NCBI GenBank assembly: GCA_016795145.1
Contig: JAEUII010000340.1
Coordinates: 1-35,638, forward strand
Reading direction: 5' to 3'
Length of the DNA: 35,638 nucleotides
Origin: Planctomycetaceae bacterium
Lineage (GTDB): Bacteria > Planctomycetota > Planctomycetia > Planctomycetales > Planctomycetaceae
The first letter of the stretch is position 1. Each line of letters starts with the position of its first letter. Under the pieces are notes generated by a model that saw nothing but the letters and a program-made list of their open reading frames with translations, did no database searches and was not told the DNA's origin. Positions 1-8,240 of this stretch are shown in pieces. The position numbers were made by a program, and so were the translations under genes.

Positions 1-1
1 T

Positions 2-1486
2 CCAGCCTTTCTGTTTGCCATGGCATCGCTTTGTGTGACGTTCGAAGGCAGTCATTCTGCTTCGGGTGCTCAGGAGGCATCAAACGCTGCGGTGTCGGAG
101 GCAAAGGCAACGCCATCCGTCAGTTCCACAGCGCCGCCGAGTTCTTCCGAAAAAGGCGCTGAGAAGAAAGTGCTGGAAGCCCCGAAAGAGCCCCCCGTCG
201 ATCACTATCCACCTTCGTTGTTGCCGGATCGAGTTGTTCTGACATGGACCGGTGATCCGATTCATGCTCAGTCGGTCACGTGGCGCACATCCGTGAAAGC
301 CGGTAAGACTGTTGCGCAGATTACTATTGATGATGGCGGGCCAAACCTCGAAAAGACCGCGAAAACTGTTCTGGGTTGCGCTACACGATTGAAGACGGAT
401 TCCAATGAGGCGTTGTTTCATTCGGTGACATTCGACGGGCTTGCTCCGAAGACTCGATACGCTTACCGAGTTGGTGATGAGAAGAACTGGAGCGAGTGGT
501 TTCAGTTTCAGACAGCGAGTGAACAGGCTGAACCATTTTCATTTTTGTATTTCGGAGATGCTCAGAATGATCTCCGTTCGCGATGGTCACGCGTGATTCG
601 TGCAGCCTACAGGGATGCTCCAAAGGCGGCGTTTATGATTCATGCGGGTGACTTGATCAACACCGCGGAGAAAGATCAGGACTGGGGCGAATGGTTTGGA
701 GCGGGAGCATTCCTGAACGCGATGGTGCCCAGCGTTCCGGTTCCTGGCAATCACGAGCAAGCCAAAGTCGACGACAAGACTCGCCGACTGACTCATCACT
801 GGCGACCATCATTCACGCTGCCCGACAACGGCCCGACTGGTCTTGAGGAAACCTGCTACACACTGGTCTACCAGGGCGTTCGCATCATCGCACTCAACAG
901 CAACGAACAACTGACCGAGCAAAAAGACTGGCTGGAGAAGACTCTTGCGGCCAACAAAGAGAAATGGGTTGTCTGCGCTTTTCACCACCCGATTTTTTCA
1001 ACAGGCAAAGACCGCGACAACAAGGCACTGCGCGAATTGTGGAAGCCGGTGTTTGACAAGTATCGAGTCGACCTGGTGCTCACGGGCCACGATCACACGT
1101 ACGGTCGAACTGGCATCACGACTCCAACGCCGGCTGCGGATCTCGCCACCGCAATCAACGCGGGAACCGGATTGAGCACCGTCGACCAGTTCACGGGGAC
1201 CGTTTACGTTGTCTCCGTCAGCGGCCCCAAGATGTACAACGTCCAGAAGCGAACGTTCATGTCCCGCCACGCAGAAGATACTCAGCTGTATCAGATCATT
1301 CGGATTGATGGCGATCGCCTGATCTACGAAGCCTACACCGCCGCCGGAAGCCTCTACGACGCATTCACGCTCATGAAACAGCCCGGTGCTCCGAATCAAC
1401 TGGTCGAACAGATCCCCGACACGCCAGAACGCCTCCGCCCACCCGTCGAAGCAGCTCCCAAATCCGCAGCGGAAGCACTGAAATAA
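2..1486 (+). CDS. Secreted purple acid phosphatase-like metallophosphoesterase (5' end outside window)
   Basis: Calcineurin-like phosphoesterase, probably hydrolysing phosphate monoesters outside the cytoplasm. Numbering from the first Met (nt 20): a low-complexity Ala/Ser/Pro stretch (about 10-60), an N-terminal Fn3-like beta domain (about 68-165, starting LLPDRVVLTWTGDP) as in purple acid phosphatases, then the catalytic domain. The metal-binding motifs are all present in order: GDAQ (179-182), HAGD (208-211), GNHE (243-246), a CAFHHPIF block near 323 and GHDH near 358. The C-terminus ends in a Pro/Ala-rich tail. The frame stays open upstream of the Met at nt 20 and reads hydrophobic residues (PAFLFAMASLCV), so this Met lies within a signal peptide and the true start is before the window. 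The two-domain order and complete motif set make the family call firm; the substrate is unknown. Confidence 0.9.
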   Translation, partial: PAFLFAMASLCVTFEGSHSASGAQEASNAAVSEAKATPSVSSTAPPSSSEKGAEKKVLEAPKEPPVDHYPPSLLPDRVVLTWTGDPIHAQSVTWRTSVKAGKTVAQITIDDGGPNLEKTAKTVLGCATRLKTDSNEALFHSVTFDGLAPKTRYAYRVGDEKNWSEWFQFQTASEQAEPFSFLYFGDAQNDLRSRWSRVIRAAYRDAPKAAFMIHAGDLINTAEKDQDWGEWFGAGAFLNAMVPSVPVPGNHEQAKVDDKTRRLTHHWRPSFTLPDNGPTGLEETCYTLVYQGVRIIALNSNEQLTEQKDWLEKTLAANKEKWVVCAFHHPIFSTGKDRDNKALRELWKPVFDKYRVDLVLTGHDHTYGRTGITTPTPAADLATAINAGTGLSTVDQFTGTVYVVSVSGPKMYNVQKRTFMSRHAEDTQLYQIIRIDGDRLIYEAYTAAGSLYDAFTLMKQPGAPNQLVEQIPDTPERLRPPVEAAPKSAAEALK

Positions 1487-1506
1487 GTCGAGCGGGGCGA
1501 CGTCAG

Positions 1507-1530
1507 TCCCCTGATTGCGATTCAGGCCCG
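1507..1530 (+). repeat. Dispersed 24-bp repeat, copy 1
   Basis: This 24-bp stretch (begins TCCCCTGATT, ends CAGGCCCG) matches the reverse complement of 7880-7903 at 23 of 24 positions. Close by, 1535-1553 (GCAACGCTGTGAAG.GTTT) is repeated at 7469-7487 with one mismatch. Both gaps thus share the same short non-coding repeats in different arrangement, as expected of degenerate mobile or REP-like elements. Function unknown. Confidence 0.6.
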
Positions 1531-1560
1531 ACCGGCAACGCTGTGAAGGGTTTAATGGCG

Positions 1561-1626
1561 TAACGGCGCAAGCCGTCCGGTGACTTCATGACGCTGGCTC
1601 ACCGGAGGGCTCGCGCCCTGCCGCTA
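1561..1626. repeat. REP-like palindromic element
   Basis: An imperfect inverted repeat. The left arm 1561-1582 (starts TAACGGC, ends GTCCGGTG) pairs with the right arm 1600-1626 (starts CACCGGAG, ends GCCGCTA) around a loop of about 17 nt. The right arm is a few bases longer (GGGC/GCCC insertion). It sits about 75 bp after the stop of the phosphatase gene. It could act as a 3' mRNA end structure, but there is no T-tract, so a REP/MITE-type dispersed element is more likely. Confidence 0.6.
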
Positions 1627-1696
1627 AAAATACTGTGTTTCCGCGGACGACAGACGACGAATCATCAGTGGATTCACATCCACCGCTCGCCGTTCT

Positions 1697-1799
<103 letters not shown>

Positions 1800-2181
1800 C
1801 GACCCGCCCTGCCCAGCATCTTCGCACCCCTCCCGAACCCCGCGGCGTGAAACGGCGAAACCGGCTGAAGTTCGGTCCCTGGTGCAGAAAAGTGCCGATT
1901 CTCGGCGAGGAGTGCTCTTTCCCCAGATTCTCCCCTTTATTAGACTTCGCGCCGGACGGCAGCTTACCGAGGTTTCGCGACGTACCAAATTGGGTCTCGA
2001 TGTTGCATCCTCGGCTGCCAATAATGGAGTGATGGTCGCGTTCGACGGCGTTTCGGATGTCGGGTGGATTTCTGCATCCCGAGTTTGAAAGTGGTTGCCG
2101 TGAACGAAATCGGACGGCATTGGCTTCAATGTCGGTCGAAGTATTGGGCTTCGGGCCGGATCTCGGAAGGGACTCTGATCG

Positions 2182-3840
2182 ATGGCGTTTCATCCACAAC
2201 GCTTTATTCATGCTGCCAATCTTCGTCTGGACGTGCCGGTCAGCGTCCACACTTCGGAAACGTTGTCAGACGAACTTCGAATGGCTTTCGAAGACGCGAC
2301 TCTGTTTGCCTTTGATGAAGTGATCGAAGGCTGCATCAAGCGAGATGTCGACTTCCTGCTTCTTTCCGGCAACGTCTTTGTCGAAGCGGATCGAAGTTTG
2401 CGCGCCAGACTGGCTCTGCTGAAAGGCTGTCGCCGCCTGGAGGAATACGGAATTCACGTCTTTGTGCTTCCCGGAGACGCTGATCCTCCTGAAGCATGGC
2501 GTGCGATTCCGGAGCTGCCGGAAAATGTCACAGTGTGTTACAGCTCCAGCCCTGAGCCGATGGAGCTGTATCTGAACGACGAGCTGGCCACGACGGTGTC
2601 GGCATCGATCTGGTTCGGCGAAGCCGACGACTTTGGAATTCAGGTGCTGGCCAAAGGTGGCGAAGGTGTTCAGCCATTTCGCATCGGCGTAGTGTCCAAA
2701 GCCAAGTACGAAGAAGCTCGGCGCATGGCGGCGATGGCGGCATCGGCGTCCGATGAAGTCCTGTCGAGTTCACTGCCGAATCTGGCGTCGGGCGAAAAGG
2801 TCGAAGACGCAGGTTCGAATGCTGCAGGCTCTGCCGATGTGAACGAAGAGTCCACCACGGTCTGGCGTTCCATCGATGCGGAGGACGGCGAGCGACCACG
2901 AAAACTTGGCGGCAGCTCACCACGGCGCATTCAGCGATCACTGGAAACACTGGAAGCGGGACCTGCCGACAGTCATCCGTCGCTGGATCCTGGATTCATG
3001 TCCTACGTCGACGAAATGATGCACGAAGGACAACTGAATTTCCTCGCGCTGACCGGCGAAATGTCGCGAACGACACTCTGGCGCGAAGGAGGAGTTGTTC
3101 ACTGCCCGGGAACCACGCAGCCCCGCAGTCAAATGGAAGCCTCAGGCGGCGCGTGTTCGCTGGTTGAAGTTTCTGCTTCAGGCGAAGTGCGCATTAGTCC
3201 GCTCGACACAAGCTGCGTCGACTGGAAGCAAATCGAAGTGCAGGTTGAAGGCAGCACCACGCTGTCCAGCATGCTGCAGCAGATGAAGACGCGACTGATC
3301 GAACTGAAGCCGGGTGTTTCCGATCGAATCTGGTCGGTGCAATGGATTCTGCGAGGTGCCCTGCCGGTCCTGCAAATGCTGACTCGCAGCGATCTGGAAG
3401 TTGCTGCCACGGTTGAGCTGGATGAACTGAATCACTCTGGCCGAACCATTCGACTTCTGCACGACATTCGCACAATCCCGTCTTCGTGGCCGGTCGGTGA
3501 TCCGCCGACAGCGCTGGCGGATCAGTATCAGCTTTTCATCACGCGATCCCGTTTGCTGTCGGATGATTCTTTGCAGTCGATGATTGATGGCGATGACGAC
3601 CTGACGACGGGCTGGAAGCAGCGACTGACATCCTTGCTTCCGTCACTGGATCCGGAACAAATCCTGGCTCGCATGCGAACGGACGGAGCGGGCTGGTTTG
3701 AACCAAACTATGGAGTGGAACTTGAAGAAGAACTGCCGCAGTCACCAGACGATCTGATCCTCAGCGATGATCAGGCGGAAACGCTGCGAGCAGACGAGTC
3801 GGACGAAGCGTACGACGAGGAAGAAGACACTGAAGAGTGA
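2182..3840 (+). CDS. YhaO/SbcD-like metallophosphoesterase without its metal ligands
   Basis: The fold and order follow the SbcD/YhaO DNA-repair nuclease family (N-terminal FIHAANLRLD, then LLLSGNVF, VLPGDAD, and later NFLALTGEM...VVHCPGTTQPRS). The ligands that make these enzymes work are replaced: the DxH of motif I is N13-L-R15, the GD of motif II is G63-N64, the GNHD of motif III is GDAD (98-101), and the GHxH of motif V reads GEMS. The PGTTQPRS capping strand is kept. The protein is therefore likely a non-catalytic structural or regulatory subunit. An acidic insert (about 185-245) and a very acidic C-terminal tail (about 510-552) flank the C-terminal domain. The ATG at 2182 fits the family N-terminus, with a GGAAGG about 11 nt upstream. 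The ATPase gene follows after under 90 nt on the same strand, the usual partner arrangement. Confidence 0.85.
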   Translation: MAFHPQRFIHAANLRLDVPVSVHTSETLSDELRMAFEDATLFAFDEVIEGCIKRDVDFLLLSGNVFVEADRSLRARLALLKGCRRLEEYGIHVFVLPGDADPPEAWRAIPELPENVTVCYSSSPEPMELYLNDELATTVSASIWFGEADDFGIQVLAKGGEGVQPFRIGVVSKAKYEEARRMAAMAASASDEVLSSSLPNLASGEKVEDAGSNAAGSADVNEESTTVWRSIDAEDGERPRKLGGSSPRRIQRSLETLEAGPADSHPSLDPGFMSYVDEMMHEGQLNFLALTGEMSRTTLWREGGVVHCPGTTQPRSQMEASGGACSLVEVSASGEVRISPLDTSCVDWKQIEVQVEGSTTLSSMLQQMKTRLIELKPGVSDRIWSVQWILRGALPVLQMLTRSDLEVAATVELDELNHSGRTIRLLHDIRTIPSSWPVGDPPTALADQYQLFITRSRLLSDDSLQSMIDGDDDLTTGWKQRLTSLLPSLDPEQILARMRTDGAGWFEPNYGVELEEELPQSPDDLILSDDQAETLRADESDEAYDEEEDTEE

Positions 3841-3927
3841 TGGGCGAGTCTGTTCAGGCACTGCTGGCTTCGCCGACCGCGAGCCGCGTGATCTGATCAG
3901 CCACCCGGAGGCGTGAAGGAACACAGC

Positions 3928-6900
3928 ATGAAGCTGACGGAAATTGATATCGACCGTTTCCGCATCTGGCGCAGTTTGCTGCTGCGTCTGGATCCGAACG
4001 GGCTGAACGTGATTTATGGACCGAACGAAGCGGGCAAGACAACGCTCATGCGCTTCATTCGTTCCACCTTGTATGGCTACGAGCCTCTGGCGACCGAGCC
4101 TGCGTGGCATCGTCCGGATCCGTCGCAGCCGTGGCGCGGAGCTCTGCGCTGTGAGCATGGTGGACGCACGTGGCGAATTTTTCGACGAGCCGAACTGGAA
4201 GGTCGTGGTCGACTTCGGTTGTCCGGCGGCCCTGAAGGTCTTGATCGCGAACTGGCACTCAACAATATTCTGTCGGAGACCAGTGAAGATGTTTACGCCG
4301 ACATTTTTGCCGTCGGTGTTCGTGAACTGAATCAACTGGCGACTCTGGGAACGAACCAGGTTGCGGAATACATCTACGGTCTTTCTCTGGGACCGCAGGG
4401 ACGACAGATTCTTGATGCGCTGTCGTCCGTTCGTGAACGTCGAGCATCGATGTTTGGCGAAGATCAGAAGAGCGGTCGAGTTCCTCAGCTGTTCGAAAAG
4501 TACGCGGAACTTTCCGGGCACCGAAGAAACTCTGGCGCCGCGCGCGACAAGCATGCAAAGCTGACACGTCGCCGTCGTGAGCTGACTCAGGAAATCGACG
4601 AGCTGCAGGAACGTGAATCGTCCATCAGTAATGAACTGCGCGGACTTCGGTTTCTTCAGAACTGTCATAAGCCCTGGAAGCGAATCAAAGAACTTCAGGA
4701 AGAACTCGCGAAGCTGCCGGTCATTTCTGCGAACCCGACAGAAGCAATCAAGCAGTTGTCGGCCGCTGAAAAGGACATGCAGGAAGCCGCCAGTCGTCGT
4801 GACAAACTGAACGACCAGGCAACTCAGCTGAAGGCTCAGGCGGAGCGACTGCAAACGGATGCGGCGTTTGAAAAAGAACGTTACGCCATTCAAAGTCTTG
4901 TCGATCAGGCCGACTGGCTGCGACAAATTGAAGAGCAGATTCGAACGGCGGAAGAGCGATCGTCCGAGCTGCGTCGTGAACTCAATCATCAGATGACGGC
5001 CCTGGGCGAAGGCTGGTCGGTCGATCGTCTGAATTCCGTTGACACCTCACCGGCTGCCCACAATCGACTTCTGGAAGCCGCGCGACGGTACCAGGATGCG
5101 CTACAGCACCGAGGCAAGCTGCGTCGATGGACTCGCAGCATGACGCGTCGCAGCGGCCGTGAACTGGTCGAGCTGAATGCTCAGCTGGATGAGCTTGGCA
5201 TGCCGGTCGACATGGCGATCGAACAGGAACAGGAACGCCTCAGAGAGCTTGAAAATCTTGGCCGACTGCGCCTTCAGGAAGAACAGCTCGCGCTGAAGAT
5301 TCAAACGGTCCGCCGAGTCCTCGAACGCGTTGACGTCGAAGAGACGATTCCGGAATGGGTCGACAAGACGATCACAACGATGGGCTGGATCGGCGCAGCG
5401 TTGTGTCTTTTTGGAATTGCAACGTTTTCACTGGGTGGCGAACCGCAGCGTGCGCTGGGCGGGGCACTGGCCGCGGCCGCGTTCGGCTTTGCGGGAATCA
5501 TGTGGTGGGCCGTTCGCAACGGTCTGCGAAACCACTTTGATTCCACGGTGGGCATTCGCCTGGATGACATTGCCGATGAGGCTCGACAGGCAGATCGCCA
5601 ACTGCGTCTGTTGCAGGACCGAATCGAACGCATGGCGAATCTGGATCGTACCGGCCGTCGCCGAGACGAAGCGGATCCGGAGTGGAATTCACCAACCGCG
5701 GAAATGGTCGATCGCATCGGCGACTGCTCACAGCGCATCGCGGATCTTGGAGTCCTTCAACGCAAGCAGCTGCGAGCTGCCTCACGGCGCATGCGACTGG
5801 GGATGCTGCGAGATCGCTTCAAGGCGTCTCAGAATGCTCTGAATGCTGAGCGACAGGAATGGTGCCGTCTGCTGAATTCGATCGGCATGGCGGAGACCGT
5901 GCATATCGAGCAGGCGTTCGAGTGGTGGCGACGCATCCAGGACGTTCGCGAGATGCTGACGCAGTGGCGCAATTCGGCTCCTGAAGTCGAAGGCCTGAAA
6001 CGCATGTTTGAAGCCATGCGAATTCGCGTCGAGCAACTGGGAACTCGCCTTGGTGGCAACCGAAAGCTGAATTACGCACGGCCGCTGGAAGTGCTGACCG
6101 CGTGGCAGCAGCAGCTCAAGACGCACGACCGTGACCGAGCCGAAAAGGAGCGATTGCTGACCGATGCGGAGACGCGAACTCGCGACGGGATTCATGCTCA
6201 GCATCAGTATGAAGCGGCAGAACTTCGACGCAGCGCCGTGCTGGCGCGTTCCGGTGTCACTTCACGTGATGAACTTGTTCGTCAGCAGGAGATCGAAAGC
6301 CGACGAGTACAGCTGGAAACTCAACTGAAGAAAGCCAACGACGAACTGGTCGACGTGGCATCCGCAGAAACCGAGCTGGCGATCGTCGAAGATGATCTGA
6401 TTCGATTCGATCCGGCAAAGACTCGCGAGACGATTGCGGTCCGCACAGCTGAGCTTTCCGAAGTTGAACAGAAGCTGAACCGGAATCATGAGGAACTTGG
6501 CAGCCTGAAGCAGGAGATTCGTCTGCTGGAAGCCAGCCGGGATTCTCATGTGGAGTTCTTCCAGAAGTCACGAGTGGCATCAGACATTTATCGGGCGGCG
6601 GAAGAATGGTTCGCACTTCAGATCGAACAGGATGCTGTGCTGCAGATGCGAAAGCGTTTTGAGCAGGAGAACATCTCCGGAACGCTCATCGCCGCTTCGC
6701 AGTATCTGCATCGCATGACGTCAGGACGGTACCATCGAATCTGGGCGCCGCTGGGCGAAGACTTCCTGTGTATCGATGACGAATTCGGTCAGACGTTCCG
6801 AGTCGAACAACTGAGCGGCGGTACGAGGGAACAGCTGTTCCTCGCCATTCGATTCTCGCTGGTTCGCGAGTTCGCTAAACGAGGAATCGAGCTTCCGCTG

Positions 6901-7206
6901 GTGATGGACGACCTGTTTGTGAACTTCGACCAGGAACGTACGGAAGCCGCAGCCGACTGCCTGATCGAAGTCGCGAAAGAAGGCCAGCAGGTGCTGTTCT
7001 TCACATGTCATGAGCACATTGCCCACCTGTTCCAGTCAAAGAAGATCGAGCCACTCTGGCTGCCTGGTCACAAGGTGGCGTTTGATACGATGAAACCCGA
7101 ATCGGATGATGCCGTCGGAAGCAATGCGGCGATCACCGGTGGGGAATTTGTTGGAAACTCTGATGATCTTTTGGACGATACAGATTCACAGCCATCCGCA
7201 TCCTGA
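3928..7206 (+). CDS. Membrane-anchored SMC/SbcC-like ATPase (YhaN family)
   Basis: Partner ATPase of the preceding gene, 1092 residues from the chosen start. The Walker A is at residues 31-39 (GPNEAGKTT) after a short beta strand, as in Rad50/SbcC/YhaN. Long Glu/Arg-rich coiled coils run through about 180-470 and 540-900. The C-terminal lobe has the ABC signature LSGGTREQL (from about 962), Walker B with D994-D995 (PLVMDDLFVNFD) and a final FFTCHEH switch segment. Halfway along, at about 480-540, there are two hydrophobic segments in place of the zinc-hook CxxC of Rad50, predicting a membrane hairpin between the coiled-coil arms. I chose ATG 3928 because AAGGA (3916-3920) sits 7 nt upstream; an in-frame GTG at 3913 has no usable ribosome site. 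The ATPase residues are intact although the partner nuclease looks inactive. The substrate, DNA or otherwise, is not shown by sequence. Confidence 0.88.
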   Translation: MKLTEIDIDRFRIWRSLLLRLDPNGLNVIYGPNEAGKTTLMRFIRSTLYGYEPLATEPAWHRPDPSQPWRGALRCEHGGRTWRIFRRAELEGRGRLRLSGGPEGLDRELALNNILSETSEDVYADIFAVGVRELNQLATLGTNQVAEYIYGLSLGPQGRQILDALSSVRERRASMFGEDQKSGRVPQLFEKYAELSGHRRNSGAARDKHAKLTRRRRELTQEIDELQERESSISNELRGLRFLQNCHKPWKRIKELQEELAKLPVISANPTEAIKQLSAAEKDMQEAASRRDKLNDQATQLKAQAERLQTDAAFEKERYAIQSLVDQADWLRQIEEQIRTAEERSSELRRELNHQMTALGEGWSVDRLNSVDTSPAAHNRLLEAARRYQDALQHRGKLRRWTRSMTRRSGRELVELNAQLDELGMPVDMAIEQEQERLRELENLGRLRLQEEQLALKIQTVRRVLERVDVEETIPEWVDKTITTMGWIGAALCLFGIATFSLGGEPQRALGGALAAAAFGFAGIMWWAVRNGLRNHFDSTVGIRLDDIADEARQADRQLRLLQDRIERMANLDRTGRRRDEADPEWNSPTAEMVDRIGDCSQRIADLGVLQRKQLRAASRRMRLGMLRDRFKASQNALNAERQEWCRLLNSIGMAETVHIEQAFEWWRRIQDVREMLTQWRNSAPEVEGLKRMFEAMRIRVEQLGTRLGGNRKLNYARPLEVLTAWQQQLKTHDRDRAEKERLLTDAETRTRDGIHAQHQYEAAELRRSAVLARSGVTSRDELVRQQEIESRRVQLETQLKKANDELVDVASAETELAIVEDDLIRFDPAKTRETIAVRTAELSEVEQKLNRNHEELGSLKQEIRLLEASRDSHVEFFQKSRVASDIYRAAEEWFALQIEQDAVLQMRKRFEQENISGTLIAASQYLHRMTSGRYHRIWAPLGEDFLCIDDEFGQTFRVEQLSGGTREQLFLAIRFSLVREFAKRGIELPLVMDDLFVNFDQERTEAAADCLIEVAKEGQQVLFFTCHEHIAHLFQSKKIEPLWLPGHKVAFDTMKPESDDAVGSNAAITGGEFVGNSDDLLDDTDSQPSAS

Positions 7207-7250
7207 CTGTCTCGCCCCGACTCTTCAGACAGAGTGAAAGAAGCCGCAAC

Positions 7251-7430
7251 ATGTCGCTGAATAAGAAGCAACAGAAGCAGATCGAAGCAACAAAGAACAA
7301 GATTCAGCGTTTGCAGACACTTCTGAATGCGGCCAGGAAGCAACCCGACGATCCGCAGGAAATCCCTCGGCTGGAAAAGCAGATTGCCGAGCTGAACGCG
7401 GAAATCGAGAAGATCAAAAAGGAAGGCTGA
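7251..7430 (+). CDS. Small coiled-coil protein (59 aa), third gene of the ATPase module
   Basis: A 59-residue frame beginning MSLNKKQQKQIEATKNKI and ending EIEKIKKEG, rich in Lys, Gln, Glu and Leu, with heptad-like spacing in two helices separated by a short Pro/Asp turn (QPDDPQEIP, residues 31-39). It starts 44 nt after the ATPase stop on the same strand. The only upstream purine tract, GAAAGAAG, is a weak ribosome site. The composition is protein-like and the frame is not read through by any larger gene. It may be a helical-hairpin partner of the ATPase coiled coils. No family name is recognised. Confidence 0.7.
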   Translation: MSLNKKQQKQIEATKNKIQRLQTLLNAARKQPDDPQEIPRLEKQIAELNAEIEKIKKEG

Positions 7431-7520
7431 GCCGCCGCTCTGCTGAATGCTGGTCGCCGCCCTTGCGTGCAACGCTGTGAAGAGTTTCTTCGTTGTGTTT
7501 TCGCCAGCTTCGTGGATGTC

Positions 7521-7546
7521 CCTTCTCCCCTGGCCAAGGGAGAAGG
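7521..7546. repeat. CCTTCTCCC...GGGAGAAGG hairpin element
   Basis: Arms of 9 bp (CCTTCTCCC and GGGAGAAGG) flank an 8-nt loop that is itself partly symmetric (TGGCCA). It resembles in plan, but not in detail, the CCTCTCCC...GGGAGAGG elements at 29922 and 30546. No T-tract follows, so a terminator is not supported. Confidence 0.6.
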
Positions 7547-7587
7547 TGGCCGACAGGCCGGATGAGGGGTTTTCCCCCTGCGCGTGA

Positions 7588-7634
7588 AGGAATGATTATT
7601 GATCATTGAAAACTGAAAAATGCAAATTGCGGGG
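7588..7634 (-). repeat. AT-rich dispersed element, inverted copy
   Basis: Read on the minus strand, this segment contains GCAATTTGCATTTTTCAG followed by a TTTCAATGATCAATAATCATTCC-like end, which parallels the elements at 7655-7702 and 7947-7992 in the opposite orientation. It is more diverged than the other two copies. Confidence 0.5.
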
Positions 7635-7654
7635 CAAAGCCACTGCCGCTCCCC

Positions 7655-7702
7655 CTCCCTCAATTTTCACTTTTCAATCTCCAATAACCATTAACCATTC
7701 CT
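7655..7702 (+). repeat. AT-rich dispersed element, direct copy 1
   Basis: It shares the core TTTTCAATCTCCAATAACCA and the end TAACCATTCCT with 7947-7992, with only a few differences over about 45 bp. The two direct copies lie 292 bp apart and could mark recombination or a duplicated mobile element end. Confidence 0.7.
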
Positions 7703-7879
7703 GCAGCTCGGCGCCGCCATTGCTAAGCCGCAAACGGCGCAACGAGGCGACCAGCCTGAACAGACGACACAAGCGTTGGCCAGCTCGCGGTAATGTGTCG
7801 ACCCTTCCGGGCCTTGTGGACTCACTCTTGCATCGCTTCCGGTGGCTTACGCACACCGGCAGGGGTTGTGACAGCCCTC

Positions 7880-7903
7880 CGGGCCTGAATCTCAATCAGG
7901 GGA
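7880..7903 (-). repeat. Dispersed 24-bp repeat, copy 2
   Basis: Reverse complement of the repeat at 1507-1530 with a single mismatch (23/24). Its presence in both gaps that flank the three-gene ATPase module shows it is dispersed rather than local. Confidence 0.6.
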
Positions 7904-7946
7904 CAACGGCGAATACCGACAAAACCGGCTTTCCGCTTTTGCGTTC

Positions 7947-7992
7947 CCCTCAATTTGCATTTTTCAATCTCCAATAACCACTAACCATTCCT
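7947..7992 (+). repeat. AT-rich dispersed element, direct copy 2
   Basis: Near-identical in its core to 7655-7702 (TTTTCAATCTCCAATAACCA, then C/TTAACCATTCCT). It precedes an A/C-rich low-complexity stretch. Function unknown. Confidence 0.7.
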
Positions 7993-8240
7993 CCCCAAAC
8001 CACGAACAAAAAACCAAGAACCAAGAACCCCCACCCCGCCAAATCACCGCCGCGGAAATGGTCTGGACACAAATTTGAAGTTTCGGCAGACTTCGCCGGT
8101 CCTTAGCTTCGCAACTGGTCACGGCCCACTCAGCTGCACAGTTTCTCAGACTGTTCAGCTCCCATCTCAAGTCCTCTCGTGCGTTTGTCCTCTCTCACAG
8201 CATCCCTCCGCTGTAATCCTCTCTCCGTCAGGTTGTTGCC

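Larger units (their letters stand above)
7431..8240. other. Repeat-rich gene-free stretch
   Basis: About 800 nt without a credible gene. It contains a perfect-arm hairpin (7521-7546), three copies of an AT-rich element (7588-7634 inverted, 7655-7702, 7947-7992) and an inverted copy of the 24-bp repeat seen at 1507. The stretch 8000-8060 is A/C-rich and low in complexity. No promoter for the downstream dehydratase gene could be fixed by eye. Confidence 0.6.

Noticed and set aside
3913..3927. GTG start for the YhaN-like ATPase
   Set aside because: GGAGG would be only about 1 nt away; the ATG at 3928 has AAGGA at proper spacing and begins at the family N-terminus.
3742..4989. A 415-codon minus-strand open frame opposite the YhaO and YhaN-like genes
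   Set aside because: Shadow of the intact ATPase on the other strand; Arg/Ser/Gln-rich with no domain.
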